Of a stretch of 5,692 bases of DNA, positions 1 to 5,692 are shown piece by piece. The notes under the pieces were generated by a model that did not search any database, had not been told where the DNA came from, and saw only the letters and a program-made list of their open reading frames with translations. The stretch lies in the NCBI GenBank assembly GCA_028696435.1, contig JAQVHC010000083.1:1-5692 (forward strand). Reading direction: 5' to 3'. Every line of letters starts with the position of its first letter. The first letter of the stretch is position 1. Source of the stretch: Actinomycetota bacterium (GTDB lineage Bacteria; Actinomycetota; Humimicrobiia; Humimicrobiales; Humimicrobiaceae). The translations under genes and the position numbers were made by a program.

Positions 1-1103
1 AGTATAATTCCGGTTCCGCCAAATTTATCGATATTATCAAAAACTTTATTTTTTGCCATTATTCCGAGAGTTGCGGAAAAAATTATTACAAACAGGACAA
101 CAATTGTTGCCGCTGAAATCAAAATACTTTTATTGGGTGCCCTTACTTTCTTTTTTATAAGATTCCTTAAAACCATTGACAGCCCTGCTATTACAAATAA
201 TACAACAGCAACAGCAATACCTGCAAAAGCACTTCTCGAGCCACACAGGAAACTAAAATAAGTAAATACAGCAAAAAATAGTCCGACAGCAACTTTGAGA
301 TACCATTTTTTTAGATAGATAATAAGTGAGATAAATACAGGAAACATAATAATAATATACCCTCCGAGCGCATTCGGGTCAGTCAGAGTAGAATTTATTC
401 TTCCCGCTTCTACCCAGAAAGTACTGGTCCCAAAATAGGGATTAATAAAATATTGATAAAAGCCTACGGCAATTACAACAGGGCATGTTGACAGCATAAC
501 TATCAGTGTGGTGATAAAATCCCTGTGATTTTTTATTACATTAAAAATAATAAACAAAAGTACAAACCCGCTTACATAATTAAAATAATATTTAAGCGTC
601 CAGAGAATTGCTTCCATTGATGTATGACCTGCAAAATTAACCAGTATATCACCATGGAATTTTGTTGTTATAAATGGATAGAGATCGGAATACCTGAATA
701 TTGTAATAATTGTTGATAATGTAAGTATTATCATAAAAATAATTACCGGCTTTGCCACTTCTATCTCATAAACAAATCCTTCATCTGATTTAAAACGGTT
801 TACAAGAAAACCAAGAAAAAGTCCCATAAAAAAGAGAGAAATTACATTCATTCGCCTGATACCATACATATTAGAAATTGTGGGTAGCAGAGGAACTAAA
901 AATATAAAAATATAAAAACCTATTTTTATTCTGAATACTGAAATTAGATAGATTGCAAAGAATATCAACTCTGTAATTACAAGCACATATGGTTTATCAA
1001 AAATAATTGTTTTCTGATAAAAAAATAAAACCAGAAAAAATGCTGTAAAAATAAGAAATTTCCTAATGGAATTGTAAAGAATTGATTTATTTTCGTTTAA
1101 CAT
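1..1103 (-). CDS. O-antigen polymerase/ligase family membrane protein (Wzy/WaaL-like), 3' end outside window
   Basis: Reading leftwards from the ATG at 1103-1101, the frame stays open for 367 codons and runs off the window edge, so the C-terminus is missing. An in-frame stop at 1118-1116 limits the start to this ATG or the adjacent TTG. The product is very hydrophobic, with about 11 membrane segments by eye (for example near residues 15-29, 39-57, 119-136, 176-190, 249-264, 267-287, 293-311, 327-349). Two family hallmarks are visible: RINSTLTDPNALGGY at 235-249 (the usual R-x-x-x-x-x-x-DPN signature before a membrane helix) and CGSRSAFAG at 287-295, matching the conserved GSR-G/S-A motif of the Wzy_C (PF04932) domain. 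Family members join polyprenyl-linked glycan repeat units outside the cytoplasmic membrane, or transfer finished glycan to lipid A core or protein. Polymerase and ligase cannot be told apart here, especially without the C-terminus. It is the last visible gene of the minus-strand operon and follows the priming transferase by 51 nt. Confidence 0.88.
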   Translation of the reverse strand, partial: MLNENKSILYNSIRKFLIFTAFFLVLFFYQKTIIFDKPYVLVITELIFFAIYLISVFRIKIGFYIFIFLVPLLPTISNMYGIRRMNVISLFFMGLFLGFLVNRFKSDEGFVYEIEVAKPVIIFMIILTLSTIITIFRYSDLYPFITTKFHGDILVNFAGHTSMEAILWTLKYYFNYVSGFVLLFIIFNVIKNHRDFITTLIVMLSTCPVVIAVGFYQYFINPYFGTSTFWVEAGRINSTLTDPNALGGYIIIMFPVFISLIIYLKKWYLKVAVGLFFAVFTYFSFLCGSRSAFAGIAVAVVLFVIAGLSMVLRNLIKKKVRAPNKSILISAATIVVLFVIIFSATLGIMAKNKVFDNIDKFGGTGII

Positions 1104-1125
1104 CAAATTTTTGCTCTATTAACAA

Positions 1126-1132
1126 GCCTCCC
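1126..1132 (-). promoter_or_regulatory. Displaced Shine-Dalgarno-like GGGAGGC upstream of the polymerase/ligase gene
   Basis: The minus strand reads GGGAGGC here, the only strong anti-SD match near any start in the window. It lies 22 nt before the ATG at 1103, much farther than the usual 5-10 nt. No in-frame start codon lies at proper spacing, because a TAG at 1118-1116 intervenes. A weak AGAG at 1117-1114, 10 nt from the ATG, is the alternative site. It may be a chance match or a ribosome standby site. Confidence 0.2.
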
Positions 1133-1154
1133 AATTATTACTTCTATTCTTCTA

Positions 1155-2603
1155 CTAATAAGCCCCTTTCCTGAATAAAACTCTTAATACTGTAAAGTAA
1201 ATAATTTTTAATTCTAACCATAAAGACCAGTTGTGTATATAGTATAAGTCCAGCTTCATCCTTTCCTCATAACTGAGGTCACTCCTCCCGCTAATCTGCC
1301 ATAAACCTGTAATTCCCTGTTTTACTGTCATTCTCTTTTTTTCCCATTCCTCAAGCTGGTCACCTTCTTCAATTGCCAGAGCTCTGGGCCCTACTATGCT
1401 TAACTCACCTTTCATTACGTTTATTATCTGTGGAAATTCGTCCAGCGATGTCTTTCTTAAGAATTTTCCCACTCTGGTAATTCTCGGGTCATCTTTAATC
1501 TTAAAACCACTTTTTTTATCATATATTTTGCTTAATATTTCATCCTGTTTGTCAGCATCTTTAACCATAGTTCTGAATTTATATATCCTGATTTTTTTGA
1601 AGTTTTCTCCGTATCTTTCTTGAGCGTATAAAACCGGCCCTTCAGAATCAAGTTTTATTGCCAGCCCAACAAATGGGTATATAATTATAAAAAATAAAAA
1701 AATTAATATCCCCAGCGTATAATCTATAATGAATTTCGACACTTTCATTTTCCAGTCCTGCGTCACCTGGGTTATCTGGATTAATGGGATACCGGCATAA
1801 TCAAACATTCTCATTCTTGAAACAGAAAATTCAAACAATGAAGGTGACATTAATATTTCCAGGTCAAAGTCCTTTATGCTATCTAGAAGTCCCTGCACCT
1901 CATCATATCTCATACCGGGGGATGATATTATAACTGTATCGATATTGTATTCTGTAATATAATCTTTAATATCATCAAGTGAACCGAGAACCTTAAAATC
2001 GTTAAACTTTTCAATAATATCATCATCTTTTTGTAATCTTTCGCTGCTATCAACAAAACCTGCAATATTTGCGCTATCAAGCTCTACCTTATGAAAAGTT
2101 TTGGCAATTCTCCTGCCTTCTTCATTTACCCCGACTATAATTGCATTTCTCTTCATGCCGATTTTATTAAAAACAATATTTATTATCCTTCTTGCAAGAA
2201 CTCTGCCCAGGACCAGGAAAAGGAAAGAAAAAAGACCGGCATATAAAAGCCATCCTCTTGATAGAAAATAGCCATCTTCTCTGCCAATATAAAAATTTAG
2301 TGTGGAAATGGCAAATATTCCGATAACAGCACTCAGGAGTATTTTTGTATTTATATCTATACCGGGGTGAATATTTTCCAGACTATAGAGTCTGTTGAAC
2401 CCGAGCATTACCAGAATAACAACTATGCCAAACAAAGAATAAAACACATAATAAGAAATAAATGGCCTTATTTCTTCGCTTATCCCAAAACCAAATTTTG
2501 CAATAAATGCTACCAGAAAAGAAAGGATTAAAAAAAATAAGTCATTTAAAAATAATATAAAAAAGAAACAATATTTTTTCTTTTTTCTGGAACTTTTATC
2601 CAT
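1155..2603 (-). CDS. Undecaprenyl-phosphate sugar phosphotransferase (polyprenyl glycosylphosphotransferase, WbaP/WcaJ type)
   Basis: This 482-residue protein has the complete layout of a large polyprenyl-phosphate hexose-1-phosphate transferase. It starts with a lysine-rich N-terminus and about four membrane helices (roughly 11-36, 48-69, 87-106, 117-136). A Rossmann-like domain follows, beginning IIVGVNEEG at 155-163. A membrane or re-entrant helix at about 290-316 leads into a C-terminal bacterial sugar transferase domain (PF02397). That domain shows YKFRTM (341-346), the SLDEFPQ segment with the catalytic Asp388-Glu389 pair (by analogy with PglC), SIVGPR (402-407) and GITGLWQISGR (430-440). 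Family members transfer sugar-1-phosphate from a UDP-sugar to undecaprenyl phosphate on the cytoplasmic face, the first step of Wzx/Wzy-type polysaccharide assembly. The sugar (Glc, Gal or other) cannot be read from sequence. The usual Pro before GITG is Gln429. It lies 43 nt after the GT4 gene, and no SD is visible before the ATG, where the upstream DNA is almost pure A/T. Confidence 0.93.
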   Translation of the reverse strand: MDKSSRKKKKYCFFFILFLNDLFFLILSFLVAFIAKFGFGISEEIRPFISYYVFYSLFGIVVILVMLGFNRLYSLENIHPGIDINTKILLSAVIGIFAISTLNFYIGREDGYFLSRGWLLYAGLFSFLFLVLGRVLARRIINIVFNKIGMKRNAIIVGVNEEGRRIAKTFHKVELDSANIAGFVDSSERLQKDDDIIEKFNDFKVLGSLDDIKDYITEYNIDTVIISSPGMRYDEVQGLLDSIKDFDLEILMSPSLFEFSVSRMRMFDYAGIPLIQITQVTQDWKMKVSKFIIDYTLGILIFLFFIIIYPFVGLAIKLDSEGPVLYAQERYGENFKKIRIYKFRTMVKDADKQDEILSKIYDKKSGFKIKDDPRITRVGKFLRKTSLDEFPQIINVMKGELSIVGPRALAIEEGDQLEEWEKKRMTVKQGITGLWQISGRSDLSYEERMKLDLYYIHNWSLWLELKIIYFTVLRVLFRKGAY

Positions 2604-2646
2604 ATTTTTAAAAAATAAATTTATAAAAAAGAATCACTAAAAAATG

Positions 2647-3780
2647 CTACAGGTCGTACTTTTTACAATAATCATTATATTTTTCAATAATAAAGCTTTT
2701 TATCTCTTTTTCAAATATAGCAGTATCAAATCTCCCGGCGTTCTCCCTTATTATATGTCTATCCATCTTATTCTCAATTTTTTCAAATTCCTCCACAGCT
2801 CCGGCAAGGCTTTGTGCATCCTGACTATAAAAAAACAATCCGGTAACCCCATCAATAACTGTCTCCAGCAGGCCTCCTCTGCCATAACCTATTACCGGTG
2901 TTCCGCTTGCCTGTGCCTCAACAGGTGTTATCCCGAAATCCTCCTCACCAGGGAAAATAAATGCTCTTGCGCCTGAATAATATTCTTTTAAGGCCCTATC
3001 ATCCTGCCAGCCCAGAAACTCAATATTTTTACTGGCTTTTCTTGCCAGCTTTTTTTTCTCCGGACCATCACCAATTATTATAAGTTTCCTGCCAAGGCTG
3101 TTAAATGCTTCAACAGCCAGATCTATTCTTTTATATGAAACCAGCTGGCTGACTATTAAATAATAATCCTCTTTCTTTTCTGAAAACTTAAATTCACTCA
3201 CCGGCACAGGAGGGTATATGACAGCAGAGTCTCTCTTATAATATTTAAGAACTCTTTTTCTTACATTATTAGAATTGCTTATAAAATAATCCACACGGGA
3301 AGCGGTGGCAAGGTCCCATACCCTCAGGTAATTAAAAAAAGCTTCTATAAATTTTCTTTTTAAAAATCTTATCCGCTCATTTTCAAGGTAGTCAAAATAC
3401 ATATTCCAGAGGTATCTCATGGGCGTATGACAATAACAGATATGGCATGTTTCGGGTTTTGTTAGAACTCCTTTTGCTATCCCCGATTCACTGCTTATAA
3501 CAATATCATAATCTGAAAGGTCGAACTGTTCTATAGCAATAGGCATAAAGGGAAGATAAACCTGATGGTGCTTTTTCGAAAATGGTTTTTTCTGGATAGA
3601 AGAAGTATAAATTTTTTTACTGTTTATGATGCTGCTTACCTTATCTTTATCATAAACAAGAGTATAAATGTCAATATCAGGAAATATTTTACACAGACAC
3701 TCAACAATTTTTTCTCCGCCGCGCATTCCTACAAGCCAGTAATGTACAAGCGCAATTTTTTTATTTTCAAGTATATTCAT
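2647..3780 (-). CDS. GT4 family glycosyltransferase, WbaZ-like
   Basis: This 377-residue soluble protein has the GT-B fold of family GT4. The N-terminal acceptor-side domain opens with KIALVHYWLVG and the glycine-rich GMRGGEK (18-24), followed by CHICYCHTPMRYLW at 112-125, both characteristic of the WbaZ-like subgroup. The C-terminal nucleotide-sugar domain has SQLVSYKRID (211-220, with the donor-phosphate-binding Lys217), IIIGDGPE (234-241), GEEDFGITPVEA (278-289), which contains the E-x7-E motif Glu280/Glu288, and the GGLLETV loop (302-308). Length is normal and there are no membrane segments, so it should act in the cytoplasm or at the inner membrane face, adding a sugar to the growing lipid-linked repeat unit. 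Characterised WbaZ relatives are mannosyltransferases, but the donor here is not determined. It is the first gene of the minus-strand operon. The ATG at 3780 is the only plausible start: the frame closes with TAA at 3795-3793 and no SD precedes it. Confidence 0.92.
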   Translation of the reverse strand: MNILENKKIALVHYWLVGMRGGEKIVECLCKIFPDIDIYTLVYDKDKVSSIINSKKIYTSSIQKKPFSKKHHQVYLPFMPIAIEQFDLSDYDIVISSESGIAKGVLTKPETCHICYCHTPMRYLWNMYFDYLENERIRFLKRKFIEAFFNYLRVWDLATASRVDYFISNSNNVRKRVLKYYKRDSAVIYPPVPVSEFKFSEKKEDYYLIVSQLVSYKRIDLAVEAFNSLGRKLIIIGDGPEKKKLARKASKNIEFLGWQDDRALKEYYSGARAFIFPGEEDFGITPVEAQASGTPVIGYGRGGLLETVIDGVTGLFFYSQDAQSLAGAVEEFEKIENKMDRHIIRENAGRFDTAIFEKEIKSFIIEKYNDYCKKYDL

Positions 3781-3786
3781 TTTTAC

Positions 3787-3798
3787 AATTAATTAATT
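3787..3798. repeat. AATT x3 palindromic tandem repeat just upstream of the GT4 start
   Basis: AATTAATTAATT is three copies of AATT and a perfect palindrome. It sits 7-18 nt before the GT4 ATG on the minus strand, where an SD sequence would normally be. It could be an unstructured A/U-rich ribosome-landing stretch or a protein site, but such simple sequence also arises by chance in AT-rich DNA. Confidence 0.4.
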
Positions 3799-3830
3799 CT
3801 TAGCCGGGGCAGCCCTGTCTTTACACTACA

Positions 3831-3860
3831 TCTATAGTTCTACTATTCTGCACTGTGCAA
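3831..3860 (-). promoter_or_regulatory. Candidate promoter for the minus-strand polysaccharide operon
   Basis: On the minus strand TTGCAC (3860-3855) is followed after 18 bp by TATAGA (3836-3831), a partial match to the sigma-70 -35/-10 boxes. It would give a 5' leader of about 45 nt before the GT4 ATG at 3780. The match is weak, and other A/T-rich hexamers nearby (such as TAATAT at 3868-3863) are alternatives. The -35 box overlaps the TGCACTGTGCA dyad. Confidence 0.3.
3849..3859. repeat. Perfect dyad TGCAC-T-GTGCA, possible operator
   Basis: This 11-bp inverted repeat has 5-bp arms around one central T, and symmetry stops immediately outside. It overlaps the candidate -35 box of the minus-strand promoter, a typical place for a repressor or activator site. 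The short arms make chance occurrence possible, and no regulator gene lies in the window to pair it with. Confidence 0.35.
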
Positions 3861-3926
3861 TCATATTAAACTTAGTAAATAATAGGCTAACTTCCAGCTA
3901 AAATCAATTTTAAAATTTTAAATATC

Positions 3927-3935
3927 TGATATAAT
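3927..3935 (+). promoter_or_regulatory. Extended -10 promoter element (TGATATAAT) for the GT-C gene
   Basis: The plus strand carries a perfect TATAAT at 3930-3935 preceded by TG one base upstream, the extended -10 consensus. No good -35 is present. At 15-19 bp upstream there is only A/T-rich palindromic sequence (AATTTTAAAATT, 3906-3917), consistent with promoters that rely on the extended -10. Transcription would start near 3942 and give a leader of about 48 nt. Confidence 0.6.
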
Positions 3936-3958
3936 CTACGTCAATTAAAAATAAAATT

Positions 3959-3972
3959 ATTTGCAGGCAAAT
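3959..3972. repeat. Perfect dyad ATTTGC-AG-GCAAAT in the GT-C gene leader
   Basis: Two 6-bp arms are separated by 2 bp, about 17-30 bases after the predicted plus-strand transcription start and 17 bases before the ATG at 3990. That position suits an operator. As RNA it could form only a weak five-pair hairpin with a CAGG loop, so DNA binding is the better guess. No U-tract follows, which argues against a terminator. Confidence 0.4.
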
Positions 3973-3989
3973 CAGAATTAGTAAAACTT

Positions 3990-5633
3990 ATGAGAAATTA
4001 CCAGTTAACCAGAATACTTATTATACTTCTTGTCATTGTTTATTTCCTTTTATTTCTTGTTGTCTACACAAACGAGCGCTGGAGTGATGGCGATGAGGTC
4101 CATTATCTGGCTGTAACCAGCAGCATCATGAAAGATTTCGACCTTGTTCTTGATAATAATTATGAAAATAAAGATTATTTTACACACCACAGTCACGAGG
4201 AAAAACCACATGCATATCCCGGCAGATATGGCGAACTGAGGCCACAACATGGTATATTACCATCAATTATTATGGTGCCGGGTTACTGGCTGAGTACTTT
4301 TTGTAAAGAGACCCTGGGACTTTTTGAAAGTAATAGAGCTTTTTTATTTTTTCCGAGATTAACTATGCTATTTATTCATATTATCTTTAGCCTTGTTTTA
4401 ATTAATTTCCTTAAAACCCTTGGATTTGATAAGAATATAAGCATATTGTGTGTAATTCTTTATTTAATTCAACTCCCGATTATTATTTACAGCCAGGCTA
4501 TTTACTCTGACCTTCTCGCCGGATATTTTATAATGATGGGAGTTTTTGGAGTATTGTTGTTTGCAAAGACTGACAAATACAAGTGGTTAACATCAAGCAG
4601 TATTTTCTTGGGTTTGACTATCTTCCTGCATACAAAAATAATAATTTTTTCCACTCTTCTTATCATTTCCAGTTTTGTATACCTGCATTTAACATTTAAG
4701 GAAGATGATTCTTATAAAATCAGCAAGTGGTTTAAATCAGGATATTATCGTAAAATTGCTTACTGTATTTTAGGTCCCTGGCTATTTTTAACAGCCGGTT
4801 GCGTCTTAATGAAGTTTTACTGGTTTGGATCTTTTTATTTTGATGGACTGGGTGACCCTTCCCGAAAAGGTGGCTATTTATCGTTAATAAAAAGACCATT
4901 TACAAGAGGCCGTCTTGGTCAGTTACTAAGCACTAAAGCAGGTCTGATTTTAGTCATACTTGCCATTATTCTTCTGGCAATATGCCTGTATTTTCTTATT
5001 AAAAAGAAAAAATTTTTATACATACTTTTTCTCTTAATTATATTAGCTCTTGCTTACTCATATAAAGGCTGGCTTGGTCAGTGGCTGGATATTGAGGCAG
5101 GTTTAATTCCCAATGCGCCACTTCTTGCACTTATATTTCCGGGTTTATTTATATGGTATAGAAAAGACAAACCATCTTTTTTACTTATAGTCCCGGCAAC
5201 TATTATCTATCTATCTATAAAAGCCGGCGTTTCCTGGAATCCGGGTTTTAGCCCTGCGGGCAGATATCTAATGATTGCTATTCCGGTTTTACTTCCAGCT
5301 CTTTGCTGGGTTCTATGGTCTGCTAGAAAAATTGTCTGGCTCAGATGGATAGTTGGAATTCTAACTTTTTTAAGTATTGTCCTTTCATCACTTATTCCTT
5401 TTGTCGGATGGATGGGCCTGCCTTATTCTAAAGGTTATAATATTTACTGGCGAACTATTTTAAATTTTTTAAGACTGGATTTTTTAGAACCTTATATTTC
5501 ACTAAACTTTCTTAAACCCAAAACATACTATTATTATATTGGCCTGGGAATATTTGTTTTACTGTTAATTCTGGGTTTCTACCTGCAGAGAAAAATTACT
5601 AAAATAGAAAAATTAGAAGAAGTAAATAGCTAA
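3990..5633 (+). CDS. Multi-pass membrane glycosyltransferase, GT-C fold (predicted)
   Basis: This 547-residue protein has about 12-13 hydrophobic segments by eye. A first helix at about 8-26 is followed by a long hydrophilic loop (27-90) carrying WSDGDEVHYL at 31-40, then SSIMKDFDL and RPQHGILP. An acidic D-x-D/E motif in the first extracytoplasmic loop is the hallmark of GT-C enzymes (PMT/ArnT/GT39/GT83-like), which use polyprenyl-phosphate sugars as donors. Asp33, Asp35 and Glu36 are candidate catalytic or metal-binding residues. Further family-like segments are YSDLLAGYF (172-180) and WNPGFSPAGRYLMIAIP (416-432), resembling the W-x-x-G-x-SP-x-x-RYL-x-x-x-x-P stretch of bacterial relatives. 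The C-terminus is a short charged tail. It probably glycosylates a lipid, polymer or protein outside the membrane, and its position beside a polysaccharide operon suggests polymer decoration. Exact family, donor and acceptor are unknown. ATG 3990 is the only standard start downstream of the in-frame TGA at 3927. No clear SD is seen. Confidence 0.8.
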   Translation: MRNYQLTRILIILLVIVYFLLFLVVYTNERWSDGDEVHYLAVTSSIMKDFDLVLDNNYENKDYFTHHSHEEKPHAYPGRYGELRPQHGILPSIIMVPGYWLSTFCKETLGLFESNRAFLFFPRLTMLFIHIIFSLVLINFLKTLGFDKNISILCVILYLIQLPIIIYSQAIYSDLLAGYFIMMGVFGVLLFAKTDKYKWLTSSSIFLGLTIFLHTKIIIFSTLLIISSFVYLHLTFKEDDSYKISKWFKSGYYRKIAYCILGPWLFLTAGCVLMKFYWFGSFYFDGLGDPSRKGGYLSLIKRPFTRGRLGQLLSTKAGLILVILAIILLAICLYFLIKKKKFLYILFLLIILALAYSYKGWLGQWLDIEAGLIPNAPLLALIFPGLFIWYRKDKPSFLLIVPATIIYLSIKAGVSWNPGFSPAGRYLMIAIPVLLPALCWVLWSARKIVWLRWIVGILTFLSIVLSSLIPFVGWMGLPYSKGYNIYWRTILNFLRLDFLEPYISLNFLKPKTYYYYIGLGIFVLLLILGFYLQRKITKIEKLEEVNS

Positions 5634-5692
5634 CCTCACTTACCATCAACTTAGCATCGTCTTTGTTTATTCTGGCTACCACTAATTAATAT
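5634..5692. other. Right-end intergenic tail without a recognisable feature
   Basis: The 59 bases after the GT-C stop contain no GC-rich hairpin with a T-tract, no start codon leading to an open frame and no repeat. The minus strand is open for 13 codons from the window edge to a TAA at 5653-5651, which is too short to claim as the end of a convergent gene. Confidence 0.6.

Larger units (their letters stand above)
3781..3989. promoter_or_regulatory. Divergent intergenic control region
   Basis: These 209 bp separate the start codons of the minus-strand polysaccharide operon and the plus-strand GT-C gene, so both promoters should lie here. I see a strong plus-strand extended -10, a weaker minus-strand promoter candidate, two perfect short dyads, an AATT triple repeat and a directly repeated GCTAA (3886-3890 and 3897-3901, 11 bp apart). 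No small gene with a credible start and no intrinsic terminator is apparent. Confidence 0.75.

Noticed and set aside
1396..1623. Plus-strand open frame of 75 codons
   Set aside because: It lies entirely inside the well-supported sugar transferase gene on the other strand, and its translation resembles no family I recognise.
2644..2976. Plus-strand open frame of 110 codons
   Set aside because: It is antisense to the C-terminal half of the GT4 gene, including its conserved E-x7-E motif, which explains the sequence.
3565..3792. Plus-strand open frame of 75 codons
   Set aside because: It is antisense to the conserved N-terminus of the GT4 gene; no independent support.
3805..3817. Small GC-rich hairpin CGGGG-CAG-CCCTG in the operon leader
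   Set aside because: Five pairs including a G-U as plus-strand RNA, and only three solid pairs in the minus-strand transcript where it would matter; no T-tract. Not a credible terminator or riboswitch.
3872..3985. TTAGTAAA occurring twice (3872-3879 and 3978-3985)
   Set aside because: An 8-base A/T-rich repeat about 100 bp apart is expected by chance in sequence of this composition.
4050..4250. Minus-strand open frame of 66 codons
   Set aside because: It is antisense to the GT-C protein's first loop, whose DGDE motif shows the plus strand is coding.
5651..5692. Possible C-terminal end of a convergent minus-strand gene at the right edge
   Set aside because: Only 13 codons are open before a TAA and they show no recognisable motif; the other two minus-strand frames close within three codons of the edge. 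Too little to call.

Overview
The window comes from a low-GC bacterium (roughly one third G+C by eye) and covers part of a surface-polysaccharide (exopolysaccharide, capsule or O-antigen type) locus. It contains no rRNA, tRNA, CRISPR array, transposase or phage gene. The four proteins belong to widely distributed families, so the phylum cannot be resolved. None of the four genes has a convincing Shine-Dalgarno sequence at normal spacing, which may be a lineage clue. O-antigen-type genes alone do not prove an outer membrane.

The left two thirds (1-3780) is a minus-strand gene train, read right to left. It starts with a WbaZ-like GT4 glycosyltransferase (3780-2647). Next is a full-length polyprenyl-phosphate sugar phosphotransferase that primes repeat-unit synthesis (2603-1155). 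Last is a polytopic O-antigen polymerase/ligase family protein (from 1103, running off the left edge after 367 codons). The spacers are 43 and 51 nt, with no terminator visible, so one transcript is likely. Together these genes provide priming of the lipid carrier, cytoplasmic sugar addition, and periplasmic or extracytoplasmic polymerisation or ligation. No Wzx flippase or chain-length regulator is in view.

A 209-bp divergent intergenic region (3781-3989) follows. It holds a good extended -10 promoter element for the plus strand, a weaker candidate promoter for the minus-strand operon, and two short perfect dyads that could be operators.

The right third (3990-5633) is a single plus-strand gene for a 547-residue multi-pass membrane protein. 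It looks like a GT-C fold glycosyltransferase, with an acidic DGDE motif in its first extracytoplasmic loop. It probably adds sugar from a polyprenyl-phosphate donor outside the membrane, perhaps to decorate the polymer made by the operon. The last 59 bases contain no supported feature.

I see no clear evidence of a wholly new system. The most open questions are the acceptor of the divergent GT-C enzyme and how the divergent region is controlled.
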